Positions 52,469 to 63,712 are shown, counted from the first letter of the stretch. The stretch is DNA of 64,000 bases from Tritrichomonas musculus (GCA_039105265.1 JAPFFF010000056.1:682001-746000); one strand, 5' to 3'. Numbers and translations: made by a program. The notes: a model not told the origin generated them from the sequence alone.

Positions 52469-52905
52469 TGTTAATTCCTCCATATTTTTTTCCTATCAAA
52501 TTCTTCTCAAATAAATTGTGTAAAATAAAATTTTTATTTTATATATTGAGTATTTTATATTTGGTTTATATTGAATATTATCAATTAAATAAAATAATTT
52601 CCTCTGAAAAAAAACGAATAATAATTGATATTGAATGACTTATAAAATAATCTTTCAATTCATCATTGAAAAATATTAATTTTTATAATTAGCGTTATTC
52701 TTTAAATATTTATGAGCAATCATTTTATTTTTATTAATATATATTAATATTTGTATGATATATATGAATTTTTATTTATTGTTGAATTATGGATGTTTTA
52801 CATTTTTTTCAATTTTAAGATTGTTAAAAAAATCTATTTTATTGTATAATATATATCTTATATAATTTGTACAATAATTTTATTTGAAGTTTCCCTTTTT
52901 GTTTT

Positions 52906-54399
52906 GGTTGAGAATTCAATGTGTTCATTGAAAATATAGAGGGCATATGTAAAAGCAAATATTTTTCAGAAATCAATGAGATGGCGATGAAAAGCATTTA
53001 CAACTGGAAACCATCTACAAATGAAGATGATCAACAGGAGATTTAAAAATGGAGTAGAAAATAATCTATAGAAGAAAATGTTTTCGGATGGGATTAATCT
53101 AGGTGAAGATGACAAGCAGGCAATAACCACAATCTAAAGACAAAAGAGAAAAAAGCAATGAGGATTAATTCTCCAAAAAAAAATAGAAGAAAACCAGAAA
53201 GGTAATCTTTCAAAAAATGTTTATGATAGGAAATCCGGCAATTCTTGATGAAAAATAAAAAATGCTTTAATAAAAAAAAATAGTTCGGCATCAGTTTCTT
53301 TAGATTTTTTATTTTCTATTATACAATTTAAGGTAAACATTGGCATTGATAGAAATTAGGAGATTATTGAGTTTCGGGGAGAAAAAATGCAATTATCTTT
53401 AATATATAGCAAATTCTTAATTCATCATAATCAAAAGAAGATTGCTATCATTAGTAGATTGCCACATTGGAGATTCTTTTCAGTTGCAGATAAGTTTTTT
53501 CTGTATCTCACCACAACATATCTTGTGGCTCTCTAAATCTTGTTCTTGTATGAAGTGCAAAATTGTGATATAATGTTTGTGTTATAAAAGCCCGCTAAAA
53601 TTTCAATGATCACATTGAATTTTTTTTCAATCTCAAAAACTACAAATATAAAAATATAGGGAAATCATATTCTTTTAAATGAATAGACGAAAAAATTATG
53701 TTTTGTTATATTTTTAATATTTGTTGTGATCTTTTTTTTATATAAAAAGCGTTTAGTTCCAGTATATTTCAAGCCAGTTGAAAACAAACAGTTGTCAACA
53801 GGTTTCGTGGATAATAAAATATCTCATTTAAAGTGGTTTTGTCCAATTTTAGTGTTTTGTAGCATTGATGAATTGGAAAATGTGAATTAAATAGTTCCTT
53901 TTTTTAGGATAAAAAAAAATAGATATCTATTTGTCAATCAATTCAATATAAAACAAATTAGCTTGAGAATGCATATACCGGATGTAAATCATTTTCAAAG
54001 ATTTTTTGCCAAAAAGGTGTTTTTGCACTTTGTTATGAGCTAGTTTTGAGTGATTAATAAGAAAGTAAGATAAAAATAAAAATCATTTTGATTGTCTTGC
54101 ATTATAAATAATTTCTTAAATTCTAGCATTCAAATATCTTTCAAGATATATTTCTAGATCATCTAGTGATCACCTAATTAGAAATGATAACAGATTTTAA
54201 ATACTAGAAATCAACATTTTGGCATTTTTTCCATTTGCTGTAGATATGTTTTTCTCTTTATTATCTCTGTTTTTACAATAATTTGTATTTTATAATGAAT
54301 AAATATCTTTGATGCTAGAGCTTAAAAATAAACTCCGTACACTAGTTCTGTGGTTGCACAATCAAAAATTGATGATTATATAACCTGAAAAATTCTTTT
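52906..54399. other. gene-poor AT-rich region
   Basis: About 1.5 kb with no intact gene. Short coding-like pieces appear but none can be linked to a family. No bounded repeat found. Confidence 0.45.
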
Positions 54400-55010
54400 T
54401 GATCTTTCCTAGCTCATTTTTGATATACTCCATCTAATTTATATTATATTATACCTCCTTTTTTTTAGAATCTAGCTCTGCTTTGTATTCAATGTCTTAT
54501 TATGCTAAGAATAAATTACACTTTGTTTGACTAACTCCAACAAAGCAGGTAGAAAAGTCCATATTGTATTCACTATTATGTGAACCACTCTGTGACACTC
54601 CTTAGAGTTTGAATCATATTTATAAATAATTGGATCTTAATTTTTGCTCTAGTACATAAATGAATAAACAACAACTCACTTTTTTTGTTTGTGATCATTG
54701 CCTTCTGTCAATATGTTAGGATATCCATTTAAGATATTCAATTATTAGGTCAGTCGTGGTCCATCTGTTTTTTGTGTGTTCAAGTTTATCTTCACATTCA
54801 TCTAGCTCTTATTTTTTTTCACATTTTTCAGTTGTTCATTTAGCCGCAATAAACATTAGTACCTTTTCATTTGGATTCATTGATACTGTTGCTAAGTATG
54901 TGGTTACTTCTTTTTTATCAAATCTATCAAAAGACATTTTAACTGCTTGTTGGCCTTTAATCCTTATATTTGCCATTATCAGATTTTTCTAATTCAATTA
55001 TAATCTTTCA
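54400..55010 (-). mobile_element. decayed DDE transposase remnant
   Basis: On the minus strand a frame reads IKGQQAVKMSFDRFDKKEV, then TTYLATVSMNPNEKVLMFIA followed by AK-stop-TTEKCEKK, then RWTTTDLIIEYLKWIS. This order (strand with K, LAT(I/V)S, (V/I)AxGxTxxC, GWTT...YLxW) is that of Tc1/mariner-related DDE transposases in trichomonads. Several in-frame stops interrupt it (among them TGA just after FIAAK and TAA after KCEKK). The plus-strand frame at 54756-54992 is its shadow. No terminal repeats were found, so the ends of the old element are unknown. It is clearly older than the mariner at 8.4-11.3 kb. Confidence 0.5.
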
Positions 55011-56382
55011 TAAGAATATTTATTCTTCTTTTGTATTTCATTAGAATGATTAATTAACTCAGAAGTGTGTTGAAATTTTATATTCGAATTTATCTCTCAA
55101 AGAAAAATTATGTGTCTCTGTAGTTAAAGGTTTTAAACCTCTAAAAGTAAATTTTAGCTGTGGCTCTTGACTTTTAATGCTTTTTTCTTTTTTACATAAA
55201 ATGATGCTTTTTTTCCATTATTATTTTCAATTTTTTTATTTAAATCATTTGACCTTATTTCGTCAAAATAAAAAATGGTTGAGGGAAAATAAAAATAGGA
55301 GAAACTAGTAAAACATAAATCCAATAGATTAAAACACTATTGGATAAATTGGTCTTGAATTTAGTCCCTTCAGATAAAAATATAGACGAAATATATCATT
55401 TGAAATAGAATTGAGCAATTTCTAACATTCAAAACAGATCATTGATAAAAAGAAAAACAATTGTTTTTCAAAAACAAATTAATTAAAGCTTTTGACTGGT
55501 CTTTGTAAGTAAATGGATTTATTAATTCTTTTTCCATCATTAAATGACAGTTTAATGAATATAATTTTGATGTGTTAGTGTTATCTGAAATTGCAACTTT
55601 TTCTTAAAAAACTAAATCTTCTTTTTCTTTGTCTTCAATATCCATACCATCATTTCTAGTGATTATGTTAATCACATGTGCCAGTTGGATTTCTTTTATT
55701 GCTTTATCTATATATGCGGTTAACAAAATGTATTTTAAAACTTTCAAAATGTTGTAATCAAAAAAAATCGATAAAAAATCTATTTATTGTAATCATATTA
55801 AAGTTTTGCTAAGAGTCTTTTGCAGGGATTATCACGAGTCTTTTGTGGGGCTTGCCAAGATGGATTGGATGAAAACATAAAGTGGAATTTGGATGCGAAA
55901 AAAGATATGATTGACAAAGAAAATATTGATTGAATTGAAATATTCTATTTTGAAATGAGTAAAAAGCCAATAATTGAGGAAAAGAGTATTATTTGAAAAA
56001 AAAATTTGTTTTGGAAGGAAAAAAAGATGTATCAATTGAGAGCTAGTAAAAAGTAAATGAATTTGAAAATGAGCACTGTTTCGAGCGAGATATGTTGATT
56101 AGGTGAGGAAAAAAAAGCTGTTTGATGAAAAGAGTATTGGTTGAGGAGAAAAACGAGCAAAGGATTCTACAAAGATCCAATAAACAATATAAAGACAATC
56201 AGATTAACTGGCTTTATGAAAGATTGGAAACTGAATGATCATAAACATTCGAATTTAGAACATTAAAATAGATTAGCTGCTTCAACAAGGAAACTTCTTA
56301 ATGTTGATTACACTTAATTTTATACACTCCATTAAAAAAGTACAATTTCAACGCCAATTTAAACATCTGGTCCAGAAGTTTT
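55011..56382. other. gene-poor region with decayed coding traces
   Basis: Minus-strand traces such as LTAYIDKAIKEIQLAHVINI and DGMDIEDKEKEDLVF (55590-55735) look once-coding but are interrupted and unassigned; they may belong to the transposase remnant. Around 55830-56160 the plus strand is rich in GAGGAAAAGAGTAT-type imperfect repeats. No intact gene. Confidence 0.4.
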
Positions 56383-56713
56383 GGATCAACTAAAGTATAG
56401 TAAGGCTTTTCTGAGTCTCATTCAAAAAGTGGAAATCATTCAGAAAAAATAATCAAATAAAAATAATAAAAAAAGAATCTTTTTATGTTACAAAATTTTT
56501 ACCGATTCTTACCGCCAGCCGCGGGGTCTCGACTCGGCTTCGCTTCGCTCAGCCTCGCTCGACGCCCGCTAGGCGGTATGTAGCCTCGGTAAAAATTATG
56601 TAAAAATATAAAAAGATTTGTTTTTTCAATTTTTTTATTTAGATTATTTTTTCTGAATGATTTCCACTTTTTGAAGGTTCTTCAGAAAAGCCTTACTATA
56701 CTTTAGTTTATCC
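56383..56713. mobile_element. foldback element with GC-rich core and 8-bp TSD, 331 bp
   Basis: The two halves are long inverted repeats (over 100 bp each): GGATCAACTAAAGTATAGTA at the left and, read inward, GGATAAACTAAAGTATAGTA at the right. Later AAAAAGTGGAAATCATTCAG and ATTTTTACCGA match too. The element is flanked by a perfect 8-bp duplication GAAGTTTT (56375-56382 and 56714-56721). The centre (about 56513-56580) is a sharp GC island with CCGCCAGCCGCGGGG and CTCGACGCCCGCTAGGCGG. No coding frame. Confidence 0.85.
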
Positions 56714-56866
56714 GAAGTTTTAAGTACAAACTAAAAATAAAATAAGATTGAACTTCGACAATTGTGATTTGTGAAACAATTGATATCAACCCCCTCCCCC
56801 TAAAAAACGATAAAACCACTTTGAATCTTCACAATAAAAATTGAATTAAAATTTTCTTATAGTATC

Positions 56867-59614
56867 ATGAGTCTTTTTTTAGTTTTATCATTTTGTACTT
56901 CTTATGAAGTTTTCAAAAAATGCAATGATATGAGATTTTGCCATCATAATATCGACCAAGTTGGTGAATGGTCTTTAAGCAACCCTAGTTTTGATTACAA
57001 CAATAATGAGTTTACGGGCAACCTTTTTAACCACAATAATGATGATAATTTAAAACTCATAATTTATTTGATGCAAAATAATAGTTTTCGAGTTCGATTT
57101 CTACCAACTAATCAAGAAAATTTTACCAGATATAAATTATATGAAAATTCATACGTAGTCAACCAAGATATTATTAATCAACGTCTTCCACTTACTTACA
57201 GTACAACAGCAGGTAATCCAGTTTTAAGTTCGAGTTGCTGTGAAGCTGAGGTAAATTTATCTCCTTTTTATGTTAAGATTTCAGACAAATTTGATTCAAA
57301 AATTTACATTAACTACAATCAAAATCTTGTTTTTGAACACAAAGGAGAAAAAGTTCCACCAGATTATTGGCCTTATTATATGAATGATACTATTAAAAAC
57401 GGAGCTACAGCAACAGGTGTTGATTTTTCATTTACAGGCAAAAATACTCGCATTACAGGCTTTGCTGAGGCTGATGATTCGATGAATTTCGAAGACACCA
57501 AAGATGAGCCACGAAGAGCGTCGAACCTTGACTTTTATTCAGATTATGGACATATACCACTTGTTTATGGACATTCACCAAGTGAAATGATCTCCTTTTT
57601 CTGGCTCAATCCCACAGATACTTTTTTCAAAATAACGACCGACAACATCAACGATCTACGGAACATTCGCGTTTTAAGTGAAGGAGGATATGCAGACATT
57701 ATAGTTTTTACAGGCAATCTTTTTACTATTCTCGAAAGTTATACCAATTTAACAGGCCATCATGAAATTCCGCCCATTTTTTCCTTAGGCTATCATCAAT
57801 CCAAATGGGGCTACAAGAATCAGAGCCAAGTTGAGCAAGTCATTGATGAATTAGATAATCGCAAATTCCCATTAGATGTATTCTGGCTAGATGTTGACCA
57901 TCTCCACGGCCATGAACCCTTCCGTTTTGACCGAACAACCTTCCCCAATCCCTCTTCTCTTTTTGAGAAGTTATCTGGCCGCAACCGCTATTTAGTTCGA
58001 TTGAATGATCCACATCTTCCAGAGGACGATACGCATTCAATTTACAAGTATGCAAAAGAGCACGGCTACTTTGTTAACCAGAGTGATGGGAAGACTCCCT
58101 TTAATGCCATTTGCTGGCCGGGAAGTTCCTTTTGGCCCGACTTTTTGAATCCAACGGTTCACCAGTGGTGGAGCACGTTGTACAAGTACGAAGAGAACGA
58201 GACGGCGCCGAATGTCTATTTCTGGAACGACATGAACGAGCCCAGCGTATTTTCGGTGGTTGAAGGAACTTTTCCAAAGGAGAACGTTTATTTTGACGGT
58301 TATGAAGAGCGAGAGATTCGGAACATCTATGGCCTTTTGATGCACTCTGCGACGCACGATGGAGTTGTTAACCGAAACGACGATAGAAACACACGACCGT
58401 TTATTCTGACCCGATCATTTTTTGCCGGGTCCCAGAAGTACACATGGATGTGGAGCGGGGACAACACCGCCAACTACGACCACCTGAAGAGGTCAATTCC
58501 TATGGCGGTTGTTGCCGGTTTGTGCGGGATGCCGTTGACTGGCTCTGATCTTGGCGGTTTTAACGGTGACCCAACGCCGCAGCTCATTTCACGCTGGTAC
58601 CAGGCAGGCGCGTACAGCTATGCCCTCTTCAGGAACCACTGCCACGAGGACTCTCCGCACCGGGAGCCCTATTTGTACGACGACGACACTTTTGCGATTT
58701 TGAGGGAAGCGACGCGGAGCCGATATGAAATTTCGCCTTTGATGTACACCTCTGCGCACCATTCACATCTGACAGGGGTCCCTCCAATTCTGCCACTTTT
58801 TGCGCTCTTCCCTGAAGTCGACAGCTTGCACGACGTCGACGACCACTTCGTGCTGGGACAGTCGCTTCTCGTTGCACCTGTTGTCGAGGAAGACGCAAAG
58901 GTAAGGTCTATTGTCAAACCGCCCGGAATTTGGTACAATTTCACCAATGGTCAAAAATTGACCTCTTCCACCACAATTGATGTTACTAACGGATCTTTGC
59001 CGCTGTTCATCAGGGGCGGCACCATTATTCCGATGTTTTCGCGAGTTGGAATGACAATGGAAGAGACGAGGAAGGGACCTTTGAAGCTTCTCGTTGGGTG
59101 CGACGAGGAGGGGACCGCAAGAGGACCTTTATACGTGGACGATGGAATTTCATTCAATTATGAAAAAGGCGAATTTATGAACCGTTGGATCGTCTACGAA
59201 AACAACAAAATTCGCATCGAAAGACGACAGCCATTTGAAGAGAAATTGCCTTCAATTGCTGATCGTACTTTCATCAATGAAATCGTCTTCTTCGGCTTAA
59301 AGGAGAAGCCCGAAATGATCGGCCAGCGATCCTTGCTCGTCTGCAACGAAGAAGGCGACACATGCACCATGAAGGAGTTCATGCTTTACCCAAAGAACAT
59401 CACTCCAAGCGACGATGACGACAATGACGGAAAAATGGACAAGAAGACATTTTATATAATCGTCGGAAGCGCAGCTGGCGGCCTTCTCGTTCTCGTGGTT
59501 GTCATTGTGCTCTCAGTGTTCTTGTGCAGGAGAAACAAGGAGAAGAAGATCATTGACGATGACAAGAAGAACATTGAAAGCATCCTGAACGACAGCCAGA
59601 AGGAAGAAAATTAA
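56867..59614 (+). CDS. GH31 alpha-glucosidase, membrane-anchored, 915 aa
   Basis: Glycoside hydrolase family 31. The catalytic nucleophile lies in YFWNDMNEPSVF (Asp 455) and the acid/base in WMWSGDNTANY (Asp 532); an N-terminal galactose-mutarotase-like beta domain precedes the barrel (residues about 30-290), and PPIFSLGYHQSKWGY and FPLDVFWLDVDHLHG mark the barrel start. It resembles glucosidase II alpha and lysosomal-type alpha-glucosidases. Residues 1-13 form a weak signal peptide. A single membrane helix (about 862-888, VGSAAGGLLVLVVVIVLSVF) and a basic cytosolic tail anchor it. That tail is not a feature of soluble ER glucosidase II and suggests a cell-surface or endomembrane enzyme splitting alpha-glucans or maltose. 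Codons shift from A/T-ending to C/G-ending after about 58100. Confidence 0.92.
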   Translation: MSLFLVLSFCTSYEVFKKCNDMRFCHHNIDQVGEWSLSNPSFDYNNNEFTGNLFNHNNDDNLKLIIYLMQNNSFRVRFLPTNQENFTRYKLYENSYVVNQDIINQRLPLTYSTTAGNPVLSSSCCEAEVNLSPFYVKISDKFDSKIYINYNQNLVFEHKGEKVPPDYWPYYMNDTIKNGATATGVDFSFTGKNTRITGFAEADDSMNFEDTKDEPRRASNLDFYSDYGHIPLVYGHSPSEMISFFWLNPTDTFFKITTDNINDLRNIRVLSEGGYADIIVFTGNLFTILESYTNLTGHHEIPPIFSLGYHQSKWGYKNQSQVEQVIDELDNRKFPLDVFWLDVDHLHGHEPFRFDRTTFPNPSSLFEKLSGRNRYLVRLNDPHLPEDDTHSIYKYAKEHGYFVNQSDGKTPFNAICWPGSSFWPDFLNPTVHQWWSTLYKYEENETAPNVYFWNDMNEPSVFSVVEGTFPKENVYFDGYEEREIRNIYGLLMHSATHDGVVNRNDDRNTRPFILTRSFFAGSQKYTWMWSGDNTANYDHLKRSIPMAVVAGLCGMPLTGSDLGGFNGDPTPQLISRWYQAGAYSYALFRNHCHEDSPHREPYLYDDDTFAILREATRSRYEISPLMYTSAHHSHLTGVPPILPLFALFPEVDSLHDVDDHFVLGQSLLVAPVVEEDAKVRSIVKPPGIWYNFTNGQKLTSSTTIDVTNGSLPLFIRGGTIIPMFSRVGMTMEETRKGPLKLLVGCDEEGTARGPLYVDDGISFNYEKGEFMNRWIVYENNKIRIERRQPFEEKLPSIADRTFINEIVFFGLKEKPEMIGQRSLLVCNEEGDTCTMKEFMLYPKNITPSDDDDNDGKMDKKTFYIIVGSAAGGLLVLVVVIVLSVFLCRRNKEKKIIDDDKKNIESILNDSQKEEN

Positions 59615-59787
59615 GAATATTTTATTCTTTATTATTATTTATAGTAATTTATATATATTTTTAGTAAATGAAAGCTCATTAATATTTTGAAAATTTCTCT
59701 TTTTTAAGGGTAAAGTTGACTTTTGAACTTTTTCAATAAATAAACCATTCAAAATTTGAATTTTTAAAAAACAAATTTTAAAGTGAG

Positions 59788-59897
59788 TAGACTTGGTAAA
59801 AGTACAGGACTTTAGGATTTGTGCATTTTAAAAAGTGTCAACTCGTTCACTTTTCGAACTAGAAAAGTCCTAAAGTCCTGGACTTTGCATAAGTCTA
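59788..59897. mobile_element. short MITE related to 8775-9299, 110 bp
   Basis: TAGACTTGGTAAAAGTACAG (59788) and the reverse-oriented CTGGACTTTGCATAAGTCTA at the end form inverted repeats; AGGACTTTAGGA and TCCTAAAGTCCT pair inside. The TAGACTTGGT end matches the nested MITE at 8775. No target duplication is visible. It is the only feature noticed in the 0.5 kb spacer between the glucosidase and peptidase genes (59615-60118). Confidence 0.65.
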
Positions 59898-60118
59898 TTA
59901 TATAATTTTATTTTTTCATTCACTGATTTAGTTTTTTTGTTCATTCATTCTAATATTTTTTTTTAATATATTAAAAAATTATTTTTCATTAAAATATATT
60001 TTTTACAATTGATATACATTCATTTTTTTAATAAATTGATGAAAACATTTTAGTATTTTTATTCCAACTTTTTGTAACGACTCATTGAAATCTAAAAAAA
60101 CAAGACTTATTTTTTCCA

Positions 60119-62191
60119 ATGAGTTCTGATTCAACATTTTACATTAATAATTTTAAAAAAATCGATAAAAGGCCAAATCCAACTGGTGGATTGTTCATTA
60201 ACGAAAACTTAGTTCATTTAAACTTTAGTTCACCAAACCATTTATTAGGAAGAACTGAAACAAGTGTTACACAAGTGAAATTACATTCCGAAGGATCTCA
60301 AATTATTCCAATTCACAATGATAGCGAAAAGCTTGTAGGATTTTCATATGATGGTCGTACTAGAGCAGCAATTCGATCAATTCCATTTTCTAGTACAATG
60401 CCAATCGGAACACCCAAAATTACCAAGGGAGAACAATCAAATGTTGTGTTCCTCGAGGTCTTTAAAGATTCAGAGCTTATTTCAAATGAAATTTTAACAG
60501 AAGAGAATGGCGATTTTCAAACTCATCCAACAATTACATCAGGTTTACTAGTTTCTCCAAATTCACGTTATATTGCATGGATTGCAGCAACAAAGAAGAA
60601 AGATGCCCGAAAATCTTTACTTGGTTATAAAGTTAAAACTTATGATTATAGAGACTATGGCGAGGATATCGATGGAGTTTATGGAACAAATCTTGTCATT
60701 TTTGATACTGAAACATCTAATACAAAAGTTATCGGAAGCCCAGAAAAACATGGTGCATGCAAATTCACATTTGCTTCAGAAAACATTATTGTTTTACAAG
60801 CCGTTGATTTAACATCACCCCAAATTGCTGGAATCAGATCATATCAAAATCGTCCTTTCCATCTTTTTGCTGTCGATATATCAAATACTGAGAAAATTGA
60901 ATTCAAACCTTTATTAAATGATCAATCGAAAATTTACCTTAATCCAAAAGCATTTGAAGTCAAAAGTGACAATAATGAGAAATATTCACGTATTTACATC
61001 GAAAGATTTGTTGACGATTTTGGTGGACATAATGGACCTAGCCATTTCGCCTCATTTAAATTAAATCTCAACGATTTGACAGCATCCGAATACAAGGAAT
61101 CCAAAGAACTCTACCAAGTTGTCCAAGTTCCATATCATCCATTCATTGATGAGAAGACTGTTTGCATTACCATCAGTGAACGTTGTTCAATCAATCCTAT
61201 TATAATCAATCTTGATACTTTCGAAACTAGACAACTTATTGAAGGCACAAAGGCTGCAGTTTATGTTGATGACTATCGTAATGGCAAATACTTGATCAGA
61301 ACTTCATCATTAACTGAAACTGGACGATATGCCATTTTAACAAACGATGAAATCGAATATTTGACAGAATCCACCAAATTTGAAGAATTGCAATCGAAGA
61401 TTCTTCTCAATGACAACTACAACGATGCACTTCTCATCATTGCTCCTGGAGAAAAGAAGAAATTCATTGTTTCACCACACGGAGGTCCTCATGGCAACTA
61501 TGCAAACTCATTCGTACGTGAATATGCTTTCTTTGCTCTTTGTGGCTACTCAATTGCTCTCGTAAATTACAGAGGATCAATTGCTTATCCAATAGACGTC
61601 CAAAAATCCCTCCCAGGACATTGTGGAGACCAAGATGTCAAAGATTGCGTTGATATAATATCACAGATCAAAGACCAATTTCCAGTTGAAAAAGTTGGAA
61701 TCTATGGACATTCACACGGTGGCTATCTTTCCTCACACATGGCCGGCCAACATCCTGAATTGATCGATTTTTCAGTAGCAAGCGCTCCTGTCACAAATTT
61801 CGTATCGTCTTATTACACATGCGACATTCCAGACTGGGCTTTGTACGAAAGTGGAGTTAGAAGAGAGTGCGATGGTGACTGGGAAATGGACGAGGAGTCA
61901 TTCCACAAGATGTGGATGGCAAGTTCAGTCAGATTTGCTAAAAATGCGAAAGTTCCGCTCCTTTTGATTCATGGAAGGAAGGATAGAAGAGTTGATATGA
62001 TACAAGCTGTTGATTTCTACCTCGCAATGAAGAGAAATGGAAATCCAGTGAAAATGATATTATATGATCTTGTCGGACATTCTGTGAAATTGTCAAGTTG
62101 CAATGATGATCGATTGGTTAACATTATAGAGTTTGCTAATGATCCTAAGGCTTACCTTGAAAAAGATGATAATGAATTTTATGAAGAGTGA
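60119..62191 (+). CDS. S9 prolyl oligopeptidase-family serine peptidase, 690 aa
   Basis: The C-terminal alpha/beta-hydrolase domain (about residues 430-690) has the catalytic triad: Ser 532 in YGHSHGGYLSS, Asp 622 in LIHGRKDRRVD and His 654 in DLVGHSVK. The oxyanion region is SPHGGPHGNY. The N-terminal 420 residues form a beta-propeller-type domain. The arrangement and the GxSxGG motif match acylaminoacyl-peptidase (APEH) and related S9C peptidases, which remove N-acylated residues or cut small peptides in the cytosol. No signal peptide or membrane span. Length is typical (about 700 aa). Ends with TGA. No initiator motif is obvious directly before the ATG. Confidence 0.9.
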   Translation: MSSDSTFYINNFKKIDKRPNPTGGLFINENLVHLNFSSPNHLLGRTETSVTQVKLHSEGSQIIPIHNDSEKLVGFSYDGRTRAAIRSIPFSSTMPIGTPKITKGEQSNVVFLEVFKDSELISNEILTEENGDFQTHPTITSGLLVSPNSRYIAWIAATKKKDARKSLLGYKVKTYDYRDYGEDIDGVYGTNLVIFDTETSNTKVIGSPEKHGACKFTFASENIIVLQAVDLTSPQIAGIRSYQNRPFHLFAVDISNTEKIEFKPLLNDQSKIYLNPKAFEVKSDNNEKYSRIYIERFVDDFGGHNGPSHFASFKLNLNDLTASEYKESKELYQVVQVPYHPFIDEKTVCITISERCSINPIIINLDTFETRQLIEGTKAAVYVDDYRNGKYLIRTSSLTETGRYAILTNDEIEYLTESTKFEELQSKILLNDNYNDALLIIAPGEKKKFIVSPHGGPHGNYANSFVREYAFFALCGYSIALVNYRGSIAYPIDVQKSLPGHCGDQDVKDCVDIISQIKDQFPVEKVGIYGHSHGGYLSSHMAGQHPELIDFSVASAPVTNFVSSYYTCDIPDWALYESGVRRECDGDWEMDEESFHKMWMASSVRFAKNAKVPLLLIHGRKDRRVDMIQAVDFYLAMKRNGNPVKMILYDLVGHSVKLSSCNDDRLVNIIEFANDPKAYLEKDDNEFYEE

Positions 62192-62327
62192 CTTAATAGT
62201 ATTAATGCATCAATAAAAATAAATAAGTTGTCACTAAACAGTTTATATGGATGAGCATTACTTTTTCGTTCTGATAATATTAATTAATAGTCAATAATTT
62301 ATTTAAATTATTTCTACTCTCTCTTTT

Positions 62328-62329
<2 letters not shown>

Positions 62330-62359
<30 letters not shown>
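62330..62359. repeat. T30 homopolymer
   Basis: Thirty uninterrupted T lie 140 bp after the peptidase stop codon. It is the longest homopolymer seen in the window. Confidence 0.9.
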
Positions 62360-62360
<1 letters not shown>

Positions 62361-62527
62361 TTTAAATATCACTAATTCTTTCAACGAGAACAATAGCAAA
62401 ATCATAGATTCATTGAATAGGTTAAAAAATTAAAAGATATTTTTTTTTTAAATTTAAGAGCAAGTATCTAGTTAAGCCATGATTAATTCTTTTTTATTAA
62501 AACAAATGGAAAAAATTTAGAAATAAT

Positions 62528-62776
62528 TTAATTGTCATTTAATCTTGGTATTGATTGGTACGTTGAAAATAATATTCCTGGAGGATGGATAAGAGCATTT
62601 CTTCTTAGATATGCTAAGTTGTGAAGATTATTTTTAGAAACAACTGAAACTTTTATTTTCAATGAACACTTTGCTGCTCGTCTTCCTGCTCGAATCTGAT
62701 TTAACGAATCTGGATCTAACGCAGAAGGCCTTTGATGAAATAAATTATCAGGTTCAATTGTGCTTGATGATTGCAT
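62528..62776 (-). CDS. small hypothetical protein, 82 aa
   Basis: An ATG-initiated frame with no known family. The composition is less AT-driven than chance frames nearby: it contains Pro, Arg, Ala, Gln and His in ordinary proportions (for example NQIRAGRRAAKCSLKIK). The main support is a TCATCATTA motif 6 nt upstream of the ATG on the minus strand (62782-62790), which resembles the trichomonad initiator and would leave an 11-nt 5' UTR. No signal peptide or membrane segment. It could be a small basic nuclear or ribosome-associated protein; no function is assigned. Confidence 0.45.
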   Translation of the reverse strand: MQSSSTIEPDNLFHQRPSALDPDSLNQIRAGRRAAKCSLKIKVSVVSKNNLHNLAYLRRNALIHPPGILFSTYQSIPRLNDN

Positions 62777-63712
62777 TTAAATAATGATGAGTAAAATTTG
62801 AAGTAAAATTTTCTCAAAACACGTTATAGTTTTCTAGATGTGTTTATTTTTTCAATAATAAATAATTATATTTTCAATACTATTCCTTATCAAAAAATAA
62901 ACAAATTAAAAGAAAGAAAAGTTCTTATATTTATATATTTTCAATAATAAAACAAAATTTTATATTATTTAAAATTTTAATTTATAGTAATATGCATTAA
63001 ATGATTTGTTGAATGAACTTAATAATTATTATCATCCAAAATTCATGATTAATTTAATAATACTATTGAATAAAAAACAAAATCTTGATCGTTCTCAATT
63101 GTATCATTATTACTCACAATTTTGTAAATTATTTAATGGGTGATTTTTTATTTTGAGAGTCAATTGTGTTGATTACAAGATATTTTCTAAATAAATTTTC
63201 TGAAAAAACAAATGATAGTGATATCAAAAATTTAATAAAACTAAGTAATACGATCATTGAAAAATCAATTTTACCTTTTTTTTAAGCATATAATTTACAT
63301 TTTTGAAAGAATTTATATATATTAAAAATAATGAAAAGATTTTTATATGAAATATTGCATGAATGATATATATTTTACTATACATTGATAAATTCACTCA
63401 TTATTTCAGCAAAACAATATATATTTTTGAAAAATAACTTTTTATTTTTTCCAAAGTATAATGAATTTTTGCTCTTTCAACCAAGAACCAGCATTATAAA
63501 CCTTCATTATTTTAATATTTTGAACTAATTTAAAAAATTATCACAAATTTATTTATCATTTTTATTTTAAATTTCCTATATCATAATAACATAGGATCCC
63601 AAATAAAAAACAATTTAACCTAAGATTTTGCTATTGATGTCAATCAAATTTAAGTATTCACCAAATTTTAAGAAAAGAGCTATAATGATAACAACTCAAA
63701 ATAAAAAAAGTT
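62777..63712. other. AT-rich intergenic region
   Basis: About 940 bp before tRNA-Leu, with no gene or bounded repeat seen apart from the initiator-like motif of the 82-aa gene. Confidence 0.5.

Larger units (their letters stand above)
47890..52905 (-). repeat. right arm of large inverted repeat
   Basis: The 5.0 kb reverse counterpart of 28863-33180, ending at GAAGTTTCCCTTTTTGTTTT (52905). It includes the whole coiled-coil gene, about 430 bp of its 5' flank and about 70 bp of 3' flank. It is longer than the left arm because of one extra 702-bp internal repeat. Confidence 0.9.

Noticed and set aside
54756-54992. 78-aa plus-strand frame
   Set aside because: Opposite strand of the decayed transposase.
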